A stretch of DNA of 64,000 bases from CAKSEI01 sp964403505 (GTDB lineage: Bacteria; Bacillota; Clostridia; Oscillospirales; CAG-272). The notes under the pieces were generated by a model, which made no database searches, was not told the DNA's origin, and saw nothing but the letters and a program-made list of their open reading frames with translations. The DNA is taken from assembly GCA_964403505.1 (NCBI GenBank), contig CAYOFP010000003.1, positions 62,001-126,000 of the forward strand. The letters are read 5' to 3'. Of this stretch, positions 7,616-16,715 are shown piece by piece; position 1 is the stretch's first letter, and every line of letters begins with the position of its first letter. The translations under genes were made by a program, and so were the position numbers.

Positions 7616-8869
7616 ATGGAAACTAATATTTTTGAAGAAAAAGAAATAACCCGGGCGGCGCTTGTCAGCCTTGTTACGGATGATGCTCTGTGCGATGAGG
7701 CGCAGGCGTCTCTTGACGAGCTTGTGCGCCTGGTAGAGACGGCGGGCGGCGAGTGTGCCTTTATGATGACGCAAAAACGTCCGAGGCCCGATGCTGCTAC
7801 ATTCATCGGTACGGGCAAGGTGCAGGAATTAAAGACGCTCTGTGAGTCAAACGATGTATCTCTCATTGTATTCGACCACGAGCTTTCTCCGTCGCAGATA
7901 AGAAATATAGAGAATGAAACAGGCGTTGCGACCATCGACCGATCCATGCTGATCCTCGATATTTTTGCGCTTCATGCAAAAAGCGGAGAGGGAAAACTGC
8001 AGGTGGAGCTCGCTCAGCTCAAATATACCATCCCCCGTCTTATGGGGCGCGGTACCGAGCTTTCCCGTTTGGGCGGCGGTATCGGCACGAGAGGTCCGGG
8101 CGAGACCAAGTTAGAGACCGACCGCAGACACTTAAAGCGCCGTATGGCATCTCTCGAGGAGCAGCTCCGTGAGGTGGAGCGAAACCGCGAGACGCAAAGA
8201 AAAGCAAGAAAGCGATCAGGCATATTTTCTTTTGCAATCGTAGGGTATACGAATGCAGGAAAATCAACGCTTTTAAATTATCTGACGGGGGCAGGCATCC
8301 TTGCGGAAGATAAGCTGTTTGCTACCCTTGACCCGACGACGAGAAAGTTTGAGTTTGCATCCGGGGCGAGCGTCCTGCTCACCGATACGGTCGGTTTTAT
8401 CAGAAATCTGCCGCACCATCTCGTAAAAGCCTTTCGCTCTACGCTCGAGGAGGCGGCTGATTGCGACGGGGTGCTGATTGTGTGCGATCATAATGATCCT
8501 CACTCGCTTTCCGAGCTCGAGGTGACAAGAGACCTTTTATGTGACCTCGGCGCTGCAGAAAAGCCTACGATCCTTGTTTACAATAAATGCGACTTGGCGG
8601 AAAAATCACCCGATAATACCGAAAATACAGTGTATATCTCGGCGAAGACAGGCATGGGTACTGATGCGCTCGTTGCGATGATGGAGCGAACGGCAAACGG
8701 TGCAAAATGCGATGTGAGATATCTGTTCCCTCAGAGTGATATAGCACAGCTGGGTTATTTATATACAAACGCTACCGTAAAAGAGGTGGAGTACCTGCCC
8801 GAAGGAGCGAGGGTTCTCGCAACGGTGGATGCAAAGACGAAGGGGCGGCTCGAGCGATGGCAGATATGA
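7616..8869 (+). CDS. hflX: GTPase HflX
   Basis: About 417 residues. HflX is a ribosome-associated GTPase that splits or rescues stalled 70S ribosomes. The N-terminal domain ends in the signature LMGRGTELSRLGGGIGTRGPGE-type linker, followed by a coiled coil and the G domain: GYTNAGKSTLLN (G1), DPTTR (G2), DTVGFI (G3), NKCD (G4). The start is the ATG at 7616; an upstream in-frame ATG lies inside the rpmE terminator and is unlikely. No clear ribosome site is visible. The gene overlaps the downstream YigZ-family gene by 13 bases. Confidence 0.95.
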   Translation: METNIFEEKEITRAALVSLVTDDALCDEAQASLDELVRLVETAGGECAFMMTQKRPRPDAATFIGTGKVQELKTLCESNDVSLIVFDHELSPSQIRNIENETGVATIDRSMLILDIFALHAKSGEGKLQVELAQLKYTIPRLMGRGTELSRLGGGIGTRGPGETKLETDRRHLKRRMASLEEQLREVERNRETQRKARKRSGIFSFAIVGYTNAGKSTLLNYLTGAGILAEDKLFATLDPTTRKFEFASGASVLLTDTVGFIRNLPHHLVKAFRSTLEEAADCDGVLIVCDHNDPHSLSELEVTRDLLCDLGAAEKPTILVYNKCDLAEKSPDNTENTVYISAKTGMGTDALVAMMERTANGAKCDVRYLFPQSDIAQLGYLYTNATVKEVEYLPEGARVLATVDAKTKGRLERWQI

Positions 8870-9480
8870 GGGAACTCGTCACGCTCGGCAAGAGAGGGAG
8901 TGCGACAATAGTCGAAAAAAAGAGCGAATTTATCGGGTATGCCGCACCGGTTGACAGCGAGGCGGAGGCAATCGAATTTATTGCAGAGATCCGCAAAAAG
9001 CACTCGGATGCAAGACACAATGTCTACGCATATGCAGTAGGGAATACTACCCGGTATTCGGACGACGGCGAGCCGCAGGGTACGGCGGGTATTCCTGTGC
9101 TCGATGTCATAAAGAAAAGCGGATTTACCAATGCCGTCATTGTAGTCACGAGGTATTTCGGGGGGATTCTCCTCGGTGCAGGGGGACTCGTCCGTGCTTA
9201 TACCAAGGCGGCGAAGGAGGCATGTGACGATGCGGGCATCGTGACATATCAGGGTTATACCGAGCTATCCTTTTCCTGCGATTATTCACTTTATGACCGT
9301 ATACAGAATAAGCTCGCATTTCTGCACGCCAAGACCGATAGGTGCGATTTTGCAGACGATGTGACCATGCAGGTCGCTCTGCTTGATGCGGATGCAGACG
9401 CATTTGCTTCATTTCTGTCGGAGATAAGCGCAGGAAGGGTGCATTCTGAGGTAACAGGCAGGCGTTTTGACCACGAATAA
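8857..9480 (+). CDS. YigZ/IMPACT-family protein
   Basis: 207 residues of the YigZ (UPF0029/IMPACT) family. Diagnostic segments are KKSEFIGYAAPV, KHSDARHNVYAYAVG, YSDDGEPQGTAGIPVLDVI and VTRYFGGILLGAGGLVRAYT, followed by the smaller C-terminal alpha/beta domain. Members bind RNA or ribosomes and are linked to translational control; the biochemical role is not settled. It overlaps the end of hflX and so is translationally coupled to another ribosome-linked gene. Confidence 0.92.
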   Translation: MADMRELVTLGKRGSATIVEKKSEFIGYAAPVDSEAEAIEFIAEIRKKHSDARHNVYAYAVGNTTRYSDDGEPQGTAGIPVLDVIKKSGFTNAVIVVTRYFGGILLGAGGLVRAYTKAAKEACDDAGIVTYQGYTELSFSCDYSLYDRIQNKLAFLHAKTDRCDFADDVTMQVALLDADADAFASFLSEISAGRVHSEVTGRRFDHE

Positions 9481-9492
9481 CGGCGAAATTTG

Positions 9493-9528
9493 CGCACAAA
9501 AAAGTAATTTTACTTTTTTGTGCGTATT
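9493..9528 (+). terminator. Intrinsic terminator after the YigZ-family gene
   Basis: CGCACAAAAAAGTAA (9493-9507) pairs with TTACTTTTTTGTGCG (9510-9524). The T run lies inside the stem, followed by TATTTATAT. Confidence 0.65.
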
Positions 9529-9561
9529 TATATGTTAAAATTAAGAATATCGGAGTCATCT

Positions 9562-10557
9562 ATGACCGTAAAAGAAACACTTTGTAAAAGAGAGAGGGAA
9601 AATCTCTCTGAATATGCTTTTTTAAGTGAGAATACCAAGGGACGTACCGAGCCTGTAACGCCTGATGATATCCGCACGGAATTTCAGCGTGACAGAGACA
9701 GGATCATCCACTCGAAAGCATTCAGACGGCTCATGCATAAGACGCAGGTGTTTCTTTCTCCTGCGGACGAGCATTACCGTACCCGTTTGACGCACACGCT
9801 CGAGGTTACTCAGATAGCACGCACGATCGCACGGTCTCTTTTTCTGAATGAAGACTTGTGCGAGGCGATCGCACTCGGGCACGATCTCGGTCATACGCCG
9901 TTCGGTCATGCTGGCGAGCGGATGCTGCAGCGCAGATTCTCGCCCGATTTTACCCATTGTAAGCAGTCGCTTCGTGTATGCGAGAAGATAGAGAGGCTGA
10001 ATCTGTGCTATGAGGTGCTTGACGGTATTGTTAACCACGCAGGAAAGAATGTGGCGCAGACACTCGAGGGGCGTATCGTCAAATTTGCCGACAGGATCGC
10101 ATACATAAATCATGATATCGATGACGCCATAAGGGCAAATGTTCTTAAACCCGGCGATATACCGGCTCATGTCCGCCGCATCCTCGGCGAAACACACGGA
10201 GAGCGCATAGATACCCTCGTGCGTGCGATTATATCGGCATCGTCCGGACAGTCGGATATAAAGATGGAGCCTGAAATATACGACGCAATGGACGAGCTGC
10301 GCTCCTTCCTTTTTGATGCAGTGTATACAAATGAGATAGCAAAAGGCGAAGAGGTCAGGGCAGAGGCGATGCTCGAATCGCTCTTTGACTTTTACTGTGA
10401 AAATTCCGATCTTATGCCGTCCGAGTATCAGTGTATCGCACTTGAGGAGGGCGTGGACCGTGCGGCGGCGGATTATATATCGGGCATGACCGACCGATAT
10501 GCTATAAATAACTATAAGAAATATTTTATACCCGAGATCTGGAGAGGCAACGATTAA
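9562..10557 (+). CDS. dgt: dGTPase-like dNTP triphosphohydrolase
   Basis: HD-domain enzyme that cleaves dNTPs to nucleosides and triphosphate. The sequence has the family opening ERENLSEYAFLSENTKGR, RDRDRIIHSKAFRRLMHKTQVF, the HD metal site in THTLEVTQIARTIARS and ALGHDLGHTPFGHAGE, and DRIAYINHDIDDAIR. About 331 residues from the ATG at 9562, which is preceded by CGGAG; an upstream in-frame ATG falls on the terminator. It leads the dgt-dnaG-rpoD operon that is typical of Clostridia. Confidence 0.93.
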   Translation: MTVKETLCKRERENLSEYAFLSENTKGRTEPVTPDDIRTEFQRDRDRIIHSKAFRRLMHKTQVFLSPADEHYRTRLTHTLEVTQIARTIARSLFLNEDLCEAIALGHDLGHTPFGHAGERMLQRRFSPDFTHCKQSLRVCEKIERLNLCYEVLDGIVNHAGKNVAQTLEGRIVKFADRIAYINHDIDDAIRANVLKPGDIPAHVRRILGETHGERIDTLVRAIISASSGQSDIKMEPEIYDAMDELRSFLFDAVYTNEIAKGEEVRAEAMLESLFDFYCENSDLMPSEYQCIALEEGVDRAAADYISGMTDRYAINNYKKYFIPEIWRGND

Positions 10558-10559
10558 AA

Positions 10560-12290
10560 GTGATCGCATCAGAAGTGATAGAGGAAATAAAGGAACGCAA
10601 TAATATCGAGGATGTGATATCCTCCTATGTTACGCTCAAACGTGCCGGCTCCAATATGAACGGGCTCTGCCCCTTTCATTCCGAGAAGACGCCGTCTTTT
10701 ACGGTGTTTCTCGGTACCCGTACCTTTTATTGCTTCGGCTGCGGCGCAGGCGGCGATGTGATAACCTTTGTTATGCGTGCGGAAAACCTTGATTACAGGG
10801 GTGCTCTTGAATATCTTGCAAAGCGGACGGGTATCGATATCCCGTCCGATGACGGAAAGGGATCTGATGTTTCACGACTCCGCCGGCGTGTGCTTGATAT
10901 GAATAAAGAGGCGGCGAAGTTTTTTCACTCGACGCTCTACTCTCCCGAGGGAAAGGCAGGACTTGATTATCTGAAAAATAAGCGGGGTCTTTCGGATGCG
11001 ACGATAAAGCATTTCGGTCTCGGTTTTGCGCCTGACAGCTTCGGTGCACTGACGGGAAGACTCAAGGGACTCGGGTATACCGATGCTGAGATGTCGGCGG
11101 CGTTTTTGGGCGGCATCAGTCAGAAAACGGGGCGGATATACGATATGTTTCGTGCCCGTGTCATGTTTCCCGTTATCGATGTAAACGGGAATGTTATCGC
11201 TTTCAGCGGCAGAGTGCTCGAGGGAAAGGACAGAAAATATATCAACTCCTCGGATACGCCTGCATTTAAAAAAAGCAAAAATCTGTTTGCACTGAATTTT
11301 GCCAAAAAGCACTGCGTTGATCAGCTTCTGTTATGTGAGGGAAATCTCGACGTGGTGAGCTGTCATGCATTCGGCTTTCAGAACGCCGTCGCAACGCTCG
11401 GCACCGCGATAACGCCCGAGCAGGCGAGGCTTATGAAACGGTATACAAAAAGCGTCGTGATATCATACGATGCCGACGATGCAGGCAAACGTGCCGCCGA
11501 GAAGGCGTTCAGAATACTTTCCGATGTCGGACTTGAAACGAAGATACTGACCCTTGACGGCGCAAAAGACCCCGATGAATATCTGCACAAATTCGGACCT
11601 TCCAAGTTTCGTATGCTGCTCGAGGGCGGTAAGAGCAGATTTGATTTTACCTTTGAGAATGAACTTGCGGCCCATGATATCTCTCAGATAGACGAAAAGC
11701 TGAAGGTTGCGCACAATATGACGGATTTTATCTCACGGATCCCGTCGAGCGTCGAGAGGGATGTATACGCCCACCGTGTCGCAGAGAAGCTCAGCATATC
11801 GTTTGACAGCCTGCATGCGGACATCGGGCGCAGTATACGCAAAAAACAGAACGCCGAGAAGCGTGAGATGTCGGAAGCCGTTATGAAAAAAACAGCAGGC
11901 TACGGCGACAGGGTAAATCCCGATTTTCTGAAAAATCCACGTGCGGCAAAGGCAGAGGAGAGCATATTGGGAATACTCTTATGCTATCCGGAGATGCTCG
12001 GTGATATAAAGGATATACTCTCGCCCGATGATTTTTTCACCGATTTCGGACGGGAGGTATATATAAAACTGTGCGAGTTCGGCAGTGAATACGAGTTCGG
12101 CGCATTGAACGGTATCTTTTCCGAAGCACAGATGAGCCGTATCATGCAAATGCGAGTGGCTCGTGAGGGAATTGATAACGGAATAAATATCTTAAACGAA
12201 TGTGTATCGACCCTTAAAAAGGCGAAAAGCCTGAAGGATATGGATATAAACGATATTATAAAAGCGAAAAGGAGCAACCATGATGAATGA
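10560..12290 (+). CDS. dnaG: DNA primase
   Basis: Makes RNA primers at the replication fork. Order of domains: CHC2 zinc finger (CPFHSEKTPSFTV and FYCFGCGAGGD, residues about 40-65), the RNA-polymerase core with MFRARVMFPVIDVNGNVIAFSGR, the TOPRIM metal site (LLCEGNLDVVSCHAFG, SYDADDAGKRA, DGAKDPDEYL) and a C-terminal helicase-interaction region. 576 residues, normal length. The start is GTG at 10560, two bases after the dgt stop; GGAGAGG inside dgt serves as ribosome site. The end overlaps rpoD by 11 bases. Confidence 0.97.
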   Translation: MIASEVIEEIKERNNIEDVISSYVTLKRAGSNMNGLCPFHSEKTPSFTVFLGTRTFYCFGCGAGGDVITFVMRAENLDYRGALEYLAKRTGIDIPSDDGKGSDVSRLRRRVLDMNKEAAKFFHSTLYSPEGKAGLDYLKNKRGLSDATIKHFGLGFAPDSFGALTGRLKGLGYTDAEMSAAFLGGISQKTGRIYDMFRARVMFPVIDVNGNVIAFSGRVLEGKDRKYINSSDTPAFKKSKNLFALNFAKKHCVDQLLLCEGNLDVVSCHAFGFQNAVATLGTAITPEQARLMKRYTKSVVISYDADDAGKRAAEKAFRILSDVGLETKILTLDGAKDPDEYLHKFGPSKFRMLLEGGKSRFDFTFENELAAHDISQIDEKLKVAHNMTDFISRIPSSVERDVYAHRVAEKLSISFDSLHADIGRSIRKKQNAEKREMSEAVMKKTAGYGDRVNPDFLKNPRAAKAEESILGILLCYPEMLGDIKDILSPDDFFTDFGREVYIKLCEFGSEYEFGALNGIFSEAQMSRIMQMRVAREGIDNGINILNECVSTLKKAKSLKDMDINDIIKAKRSNHDE

Positions 12291-13353
12291 CGAGACAAAC
12301 ATTGACGTCAATGACCTGATAGAAAAGGAAACGGCAGATTTTGCCGGCACGGGCATAAACGATGTCCTTGAAGGCGTTGATGATTACGACAAAATATATT
12401 CGGATGATATCGACCCCGATGCGGTCGATCTGGCAGACGATCCCGATGTGGACGATATCGAGGCGGAGGTCGAGCAGTTAAGCTCGGCAGAGGATATGGA
12501 GAAGATGCTCTCGCAGGAGGGACTTTCCATTGACGACCCGGTCAGAATGTACTTAAAGGAGATCGGCAAGGTTCCTCTGCTCGATGCGGATACAGAGCTC
12601 GAGCTGGCACGCCGTATGTTTGAGGGAGACGAGAAGGCAAAGCAGCAGCTTGTCGAGGCGAATCTGCGCCTTGTCGTCAGTATAGCGAAAAGATATGTAG
12701 GAAAGGGAATGTTTTTCCTCGATCTTATCCAGGAGGGTAACCTCGGCCTGATGAAGGCGGTCGAAAAATTCGACTATGAAAAGGGATATAAATTCTCGAC
12801 CTATGCGACATGGTGGATCAGACAGGCGATCACCCGTAGCATCGCCGATCAGGCGAGGACGATAAGGATACCTGTTCATATGGTCGAGACGATACATAAG
12901 GTATCGCGCGTATCACGTCAGCTTTTGCAGGAGTTGGGTCATGAGGCCTCTGCCGAAGAGATTGCCGATAAGATGAATATGACTCCCGATAAGGTGCGTG
13001 AAATACTGAAAATAGCGCAGGATCCCGTTTCTCTCGAGACGCCGATCGGCGAGGAGGAGGATAGCCATCTCGGCGATTTTATACAGGATGACGATTCGCC
13101 TGCACCTGAGGAGGCTGTATCGTATACCGTGCTCCGGGAGCAGATCGTGGAGGTGCTCCACACCCTTACTCCCCGTGAGGAGGAGGTGCTCAAGCTGCGC
13201 TTTGGACTCAAGGACGGAAAGACCCGTACCCTCGAGGAAGTAGGAGAGGTCTTCGGCATAACGAGAGAGAGAATCAGGCAAATCGAGGCAAAGGCACTGC
13301 GTAAGCTCCGCCACCCGAGCCGTTCAAAGAGACTGAAGGACTATTTGGACTAA
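12280..13353 (+). CDS. rpoD: RNA polymerase primary sigma factor SigA/RpoD
   Basis: 357 residues with an acidic N-terminus, region 1.2 (DPVRMYLKEIGKVPLL), region 2 (AKRYVGKGMFFLDLIQEGNLGLMKAVEKFDYEKG in parts, then FSTYATWWIRQAITR), region 3 and the C-terminal DNA-binding helix-turn-helix (EEVGEVFGITRERIRQIEAKALRKLR). This length and the missing long non-conserved region are usual for Firmicute SigA. GGAG precedes tandem ATG codons at 12280 and 12283. It shares an operon with dgt and dnaG. Confidence 0.97.
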   Translation: MMNDETNIDVNDLIEKETADFAGTGINDVLEGVDDYDKIYSDDIDPDAVDLADDPDVDDIEAEVEQLSSAEDMEKMLSQEGLSIDDPVRMYLKEIGKVPLLDADTELELARRMFEGDEKAKQQLVEANLRLVVSIAKRYVGKGMFFLDLIQEGNLGLMKAVEKFDYEKGYKFSTYATWWIRQAITRSIADQARTIRIPVHMVETIHKVSRVSRQLLQELGHEASAEEIADKMNMTPDKVREILKIAQDPVSLETPIGEEEDSHLGDFIQDDDSPAPEEAVSYTVLREQIVEVLHTLTPREEEVLKLRFGLKDGKTRTLEEVGEVFGITRERIRQIEAKALRKLRHPSRSKRLKDYLD

Positions 13354-13396
13354 TTGTAAATATATTAATATATTTGGGTAATATGAGCAAAAAATA

Positions 13397-13426
13397 TTGA
13401 CATTACCCGACTTTGTAGTGTAAAAT
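13397..13426 (+). promoter_or_regulatory. SigA promoter for the lipoprotein gene
   Basis: TTGACA (13397-13402), 18-bp spacer, TAAAAT (13421-13426), about 55 bases before the start codon. No hairpin terminator separates it from rpoD, so some read-through is possible. Confidence 0.7.
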
Positions 13427-13481
13427 ATTATAAGAAATTGTTTTTTGCAAATGCGAAGGACACGGGAGGAATATTCTGAAA

Positions 13482-15200
13482 ATGAAGAAGAAACTGATTT
13501 GTCTTGTTCTTGGTATTATGATGATTCTCACGGCTTTCACTGGCTGTGGAGAGTCCGAAACCAGTACCGATGACACGATATCCGGCAGTAACAGAGCTAT
13601 GACCCTGACTATCGCCACGACAAAGGGCGAAAACACAAGCGATGCCGCAATAGAAAGAGTGGTCAAGGCGATTAATGTTATAACCGAGGCGAAGTATAAT
13701 ACTCATGTTGAGTTCTATTTTTATACAAAAGATGAGCTCAAGGGAGCTATCCTCGACAAGGTCTCTGATATAGAGGAGCGCCTTAAGAACGGTGAGGGGC
13801 TTGCATCCGATAACTTTGACGAAGAGGCAGAGGATACCGTAATAGTCGATGATGAGACAGGACGTAAGACCACGATTTATCCCGAGGTTGATCCTACACA
13901 GTTTGATATCATCTTGATCAACGGCATCGATGATTTTGCCGAATATATGACAAAGAATGTCTATATCGACGGTGAGGAAGAGGCAGGTCTGCTCGCAGAG
14001 CTGACACCCTCGACCCTTGTAAGACAGTACGTAGATTCGATATCGCTCAGATCTCCGAAGAATTACTACCTGAATTCATTTGTCGATGTCGATGCCGGCA
14101 CTTCCTATGCGATACCGAATAACCGTGACCTCGGCACATATACATACCTTGTTGTAAATAAGGAGCTTGCGGATAAGTATTACTATGATCCCGATCAGCT
14201 CTGCACATACGATAACGGCGGAACGAGCGCCGTGACGTCCCTCATGGCAGTAGAGAAGCTCTTTACAGAGGTGCATGATGATTACGGCACGCAGTATACT
14301 CTGCTCGCAAATAAGCCGAATAAGGATGCGATATTCTATACAGTCGATTCGGGCATACCGCTCGGAACCAGCATCTTCCTTGGGCCCGGCGTCACTACCA
14401 CGACACTGCTCGAGGCTCCGCCGAAGAACCTTTACGCTTCCGATACATATAAGGCATATTACAGAGTGATGAATATGCTCAATAAGTGGGGATGTATGCC
14501 TACGAACGAGGTCGCAGACCTGAATTCTAATTTTGTGGTGGCGTATGTTACGGGTAATGAAACATCCGTTGCCGGCATTGACAGAAATAAGTATTATGTA
14601 AATATCTGCGATACACCGGTTAAATCAAACGAAGTCATATTTAACTCCATGTACGCAGTGACAAAGTTTACAAAGAGCGTTGAGAGATCGACCGAGATCA
14701 TCGAGATGTTCAATACAAATGCAGATTTCAGAAATACACTTTATTATGGTGTAGAGAATATCGATTATATCAAAGATGCTGACAGTGGCAATATTATCAA
14801 GATATCCAAGGATTGGGATATGGATATTTATGATACAGGTAACCTCTATCTGCTTGAGCGTTCTGAGGATCTCGGTGAGTATTACTATGCTATGTCCGCA
14901 AACAATTGGAAGGCAGGTAAGGACTTAAACCGTGATGCCATCGTGGGTCTGCTGCTCGGATTCAATATCAAGCATTCCGATGAGTTAGATAAGAATATTG
15001 AGGGTCTGCGCAGAAAGGCTGCTGCATGGGATGCGCAGCTTATCAGTACGGACGGAGATGTGAATTCTGCGGTTTCTGCAGTAAAGGACGAGATGGATGC
15101 CTCTGCTGAGTACAAGTATCTTTGCAGTCAGGATGAGGAGTCAACGGCTCTGTCGTATCAATACCGTGCATGGTATAGCATTGTCGTTCCTGCACATTAA
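13482..15200 (+). CDS. Lipoprotein resembling an extracellular solute-binding protein
   Basis: 572 residues. A lipoprotein signal peptide ends in the lipobox FTGC with lipidated Cys22, so it should be anchored on the outer face of the membrane. After a Ser/Thr-rich spacer comes MTLTIATTKGENTSDAAIERVVKAIN, and the composition and size fit family-1-like ABC substrate-binding proteins. No permease or ATPase gene is adjacent, so any transporter partner is elsewhere or the protein has another role. GGGAGGA precedes the start. It has its own promoter and terminator. The family call is from general resemblance and is tentative. Confidence 0.6.
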   Translation: MKKKLICLVLGIMMILTAFTGCGESETSTDDTISGSNRAMTLTIATTKGENTSDAAIERVVKAINVITEAKYNTHVEFYFYTKDELKGAILDKVSDIEERLKNGEGLASDNFDEEAEDTVIVDDETGRKTTIYPEVDPTQFDIILINGIDDFAEYMTKNVYIDGEEEAGLLAELTPSTLVRQYVDSISLRSPKNYYLNSFVDVDAGTSYAIPNNRDLGTYTYLVVNKELADKYYYDPDQLCTYDNGGTSAVTSLMAVEKLFTEVHDDYGTQYTLLANKPNKDAIFYTVDSGIPLGTSIFLGPGVTTTTLLEAPPKNLYASDTYKAYYRVMNMLNKWGCMPTNEVADLNSNFVVAYVTGNETSVAGIDRNKYYVNICDTPVKSNEVIFNSMYAVTKFTKSVERSTEIIEMFNTNADFRNTLYYGVENIDYIKDADSGNIIKISKDWDMDIYDTGNLYLLERSEDLGEYYYAMSANNWKAGKDLNRDAIVGLLLGFNIKHSDELDKNIEGLRRKAAAWDAQLISTDGDVNSAVSAVKDEMDASAEYKYLCSQDEESTALSYQYRAWYSIVVPAH

Positions 15201-15214
15201 AGAAAGATAACAAC

Positions 15215-15250
15215 AAAAACGCTCTGCATAACATATGCAGAGCGTTTTTT
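15215..15250 (+). terminator. Intrinsic terminator after the lipoprotein gene
   Basis: AAAAACGCTCTGCAT (15215-15229) pairs with ATGCAGAGCGTTTTT (15235-15249) and is followed by a T run. Confidence 0.9.
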
Positions 15251-15262
15251 CATGCGTTTATA

Positions 15263-15430
15263 TTAAGGTAATACCGCATAATTCATGATAGCACACTTGC
15301 TTGCATATTTTCCGTCATACTTCACAAATCTCGTCGGCAGAGGCTCAACTCTTGCCTTCGCGATTTGTATCGTCTGACGAAAAATCTGACGGTGCAATTT
15401 CACCGTCAGATTTATGCAATATCGCCTTAA
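15263..15430. mobile_element. MITE-like element, copy 1
   Basis: A 168-bp non-coding element with imperfect terminal inverted repeats: TTAAGGTAATACCGCAT (15263-15279) and, read from the other end, TTAAGGCGATATTGCAT (15430-15414), 13 of 17 matching. A second copy in the opposite orientation lies at 25088-25263 and is clearly similar along its whole length. There is no transposase, so it would need a partner in trans. The element contains a perfect hairpin and short spurious reading frames. Its right end overlaps the stop codon of ychF. Confidence 0.8.
15380..15410 (-). terminator. Intrinsic terminator for ychF carried by the MITE
   Basis: On the minus strand TCTGACGGTG pairs perfectly with CACCGTCAGA (15410-15401 and 15394-15385) around six bases and is followed by TTTTT (15384-15380). 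It is the first hairpin that ychF transcription meets. Confidence 0.7.
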
Positions 15431-16521
15431 ACATTGAATCGGAAAAGTACGATATCTCCGTCTTTCATGACATAATCCTTGCCCTCGCTTCGGACAAGGC
15501 CTTTTTCTTTTGCGGCGTTCATCGTGCCGCATTCGACAAGCTCGTCAAAGCCGATGACTTCGGCCCGTATAAAGCCTCTCTCGAAGTCGGAGTGGATCTT
15601 TCCTGCTGCCTGAGGCGCTTTCGTGCCTCGCTGTATGGTCCATGCACGTACCTCTTTCGGACCTGCCGTGAGGTAACTGATGAGACCTAGCAGGGAATAG
15701 CTCTCTTTGATCAATCGGTCAAGTCCGCTTTCGCTTATGCCGAGACTTTCGAGAAATTCCTGCTTTTCTTCGGAGTCAAGCTCGGCGATCTCCGCCTCGA
15801 CCTGTGCGCAGATCGGAAGTATTCCTGCGCCCTCAGCCTTTGCATGAGCGGCAAGCTTGTTATAAGCCTCGTTCTGCGATAGATCAGAGCCTACCTCGTC
15901 TTCGCCGATGTTTGCCGCATAGATCACAGGCTTAAGTGACAGCAGGGGAATGTCAGCCATGACTGTCATATCGTCGGCGGAATATTCGACCTCACGTGCG
16001 GACTTGCCCTCGCATAGCGCCGCCATGACCCGCTCGAGCAGTTCGAGCTCGGAGGCAAGCGTTTTATCGCCTTTCATGAGTTTTTTTGTGCGGTCGATGC
16101 GCTTCTCGAGCATTTCGATGTCAGAGAGGATAAGCTCCATATTGATCGTTTCGATATCACGCAGAGGATCAACAGAACCGTCGACATGGATGATATCGTC
16201 ATTTACAAAGCAACGTGCGACGTGTACGATAGCGTCAACCTCACGGATGTGGGACAGGAATTTGTTTCCGAGTCCCTCACCTTTGGACGCTCCCTTGACA
16301 AGTCCTGCGATGTCAACGAATTCGATGACGGCAGGCGTGTATTTTTCGGGATTGTACATTTGTGCGAGCACATCGAGACGACTGTCCGGTACGGCGACCA
16401 CACCGACATTCGGCTCGATCGTGCAGAACGGATAATTGGCGCTTTCAGCGCCGGCATTCGTTATGGCGTTAAAAAGTGTACTTTTACCGACATTCGGTAA
16501 ACCTACGATTCCTAATTTCAT
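15427..16521 (-). CDS. ychF: YchF/OLA1-family GTPase/ATPase
   Basis: Ribosome-associated P-loop protein of the Obg superfamily that prefers ATP. 364 residues, normal length. Visible motifs: GIVGLPNVGKSTLFNAI (G1), DIAGLVKGASKGEGLGNKFL (G3 with the following switch), the helical hairpin region, and the TGS domain with RAWTIQRGTKAPQAAGKIHSD-like text. The protein ends in FRFNV, as complete family members do. AAGGAG precedes the ATG. The TAA stop lies within the terminal repeat of a MITE, which also supplies the terminator. Confidence 0.96.
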   Translation of the reverse strand: MKLGIVGLPNVGKSTLFNAITNAGAESANYPFCTIEPNVGVVAVPDSRLDVLAQMYNPEKYTPAVIEFVDIAGLVKGASKGEGLGNKFLSHIREVDAIVHVARCFVNDDIIHVDGSVDPLRDIETINMELILSDIEMLEKRIDRTKKLMKGDKTLASELELLERVMAALCEGKSAREVEYSADDMTVMADIPLLSLKPVIYAANIGEDEVGSDLSQNEAYNKLAAHAKAEGAGILPICAQVEAEIAELDSEEKQEFLESLGISESGLDRLIKESYSLLGLISYLTAGPKEVRAWTIQRGTKAPQAAGKIHSDFERGFIRAEVIGFDELVECGTMNAAKEKGLVRSEGKDYVMKDGDIVLFRFNV

Positions 16522-16563
16522 ATATTTTTAAATCTCCTTTATTTACGAGTGTTTAGACATAAC

Positions 16564-16592
16564 ATTATACCATAAAAGCGCTTTTCTCACAA
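16564..16592 (-). promoter_or_regulatory. SigA promoter for ychF
   Basis: On the minus strand TTGTGA (16592-16587), 17-bp spacer, TATAAT (16569-16564), about 40 bases before the ychF start. Confidence 0.7.
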
Positions 16593-16621
16593 TAGTTATG
16601 AAAAAAATTCTTGAAACAGAG

Positions 16622-16663
16622 ATCAAAACAAAGACAGACAGCAGGAAATATCCTCTGCTGTCT
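16622..16663 (-). terminator. Intrinsic terminator of the collagen-like protein operon
   Basis: AGACAGCAG (16636-16644) pairs with CTGCTGTCT (16655-16663); on the minus strand the hairpin is followed by the T-rich tract TGTCTTTGTTTT. Confidence 0.6.
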
Positions 16664-16715
16664 GCTGTGATGTGTATGTGCGGTTGATTGATCGATCAAT
16701 GTTTTGTTTGGTGTG

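Noticed and set aside
15263..15430. Short protein frames inside the two repeat copies
   Set aside because: They are non-coding by-products of the MITE-like sequence, without ribosome sites, and appear in similar form in both copies.
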